DNA of 64,000 nt from Gammaproteobacteria bacterium (GTDB lineage Bacteria > Pseudomonadota > Gammaproteobacteria > Nevskiales > Nevskiaceae): the NCBI GenBank assembly GCA_026398815.1, contig JAPLSA010000031.1, positions 124,001 through 188,000 on the forward strand. The letters run 5' to 3'. This document shows, one piece after another, positions 63,527 through 64,000 of this stretch (position 1 is its first letter; every line of letters begins with the position of its first letter). The position numbers and the translations under genes are program-made. The notes below the pieces were generated by a model that was given only the letters and a program-made list of their open reading frames with translations, searched no databases and was not told the origin of the DNA.

Positions 63527-64000
63527 ATGACCGTCGAGATCCGCACCAAGGGCGTCAAGCCGCTGGCCATCAGCTTCGGGCATCTGCAGCGCCGCTTCGG
63601 CGACAAGCCGGCGACCCGCTACCAGGAAGCGACGTTCGACATCCAGTCGACCGCCAACTTCCACTACAAGCCGCTGTGGGACCCGGAGCGCGAGATGTTC
63701 GACGCGCGCCGCACCGCGATCGTCATGAAGGACTGGTACGCGCTGAAGGACCCGCGCCAGTTCTACTACGGCAACTACACGACGACGCGCGCCAAGCAGC
63801 AGGACGCCATCGACCGCACCCTGGATTTCGTCGAGAAGCGCGATCTGCTGCGCGGCCTGTCGCAGGACACCCGCGAGCTGATCGTCCACGCTATCGTGCC
63901 GCTGCGGCACTACGAATGGGGCGCGAACACCAACAGCGCCCACGTTTCCGCCTACGGCTTCGGCACCGCGATCACCTCGCCGGCGATGATGAACACCGCC
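63527..64000 (+). CDS. dmpL: Phenol hydroxylase P1 (beta) subunit, partial
   Basis: AGGAGG four nucleotides before ATG 63527. The readable 158 residues match DmpL/PhP1: FDIQSTANFHYKPLWDPERE, MKDWYALKDPRQFYYGNYTT, then LIVHAIVPLRHYEWGANTNS. This is the non-catalytic beta subunit of the di-iron monooxygenase. The gene runs off the edge, and P2-P5 should follow beyond the window. Confidence 0.95.
   Translation, partial: MTVEIRTKGVKPLAISFGHLQRRFGDKPATRYQEATFDIQSTANFHYKPLWDPEREMFDARRTAIVMKDWYALKDPRQFYYGNYTTTRAKQQDAIDRTLDFVEKRDLLRGLSQDTRELIVHAIVPLRHYEWGANTNSAHVSAYGFGTAITSPAMMNTA

Overview
GC-rich bacterial chromosome segment. The dapF-DUF484 pair, the lipoprotein-type outer-membrane factor and the DmpR-type phenol locus suggest a free-living, aromatic- and lipid-degrading gammaproteobacterium, possibly of the Nevskiales/Xanthomonadales kind (inference from gene content only). 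No rRNA, tRNA, CRISPR array, phage or transposase gene is visible. Both edges cut genes: a hybrid histidine kinase at 1 and the phenol hydroxylase operon at 64000.

Layout. 1-8.7 kb: end of a sensor kinase, a MITE-like palindromic element, an exported seven-repeat propeller-like protein, pdxH, a YhdH/AcuI reductase, a CDF zinc exporter and three proteins of unknown function. 8.7-18.4 kb: an acyl-CoA dehydrogenase, a CopL-CusC-CusB-CusA copper/silver efflux operon and an aldehyde dehydrogenase with a TetR-type palindrome upstream. 18.5-20.5 kb: a solitary ParM-like actin and an HD-type hydrolase.

20.5-43.2 kb is the most unusual part, a metal-handling island. It holds three TonB-dependent receptors, two PepSY membrane proteins, two DUF2946 proteins plus a third similar one, two PCu(A)C copper chaperones, two Cys-rich four-helix copper-storage (Csp) proteins, a COG0523 GTPase, a YceI protein, and a Tat-exported DJ-1/PfpI protein of the isonitrile hydratase (InhA) type followed by the decayed remains of a second copy. 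The island ends in a minus-strand run of porin, FMN-binding protein, histidine-rich membrane protein, ApbE and di-heme cytochrome c, with a Fur-box-like sequence upstream. The set suggests uptake of metal-loaded metallophores, periplasmic reduction or release of the metal, copper storage and delivery, and a flavin/heme electron path in the envelope. The link between copper and the isonitrile-hydratase-like enzyme (chalkophore processing) is a hypothesis.

43.2-54.8 kb: a GFA-family protein, dapF, a DUF484 protein, an NAD-type isocitrate dehydrogenase, a FadL porin, and a MexEF-OprN-like RND pump divergent from a TetR regulator, with a 19-bp perfect inverted repeat between them. 54.8-61.1 kb: lipid and CoA metabolism (acyl-CoA ligase, TesB, an SRPBCC-SDR fusion) with an AraC regulator and small conserved proteins. 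61.2-64 kb: a DmpR/MopR-type sigma-54 activator divergent from phenol hydroxylase P0 and P1, with UAS, IHF-like site and -24/-12 promoter all readable in the intergenic region.
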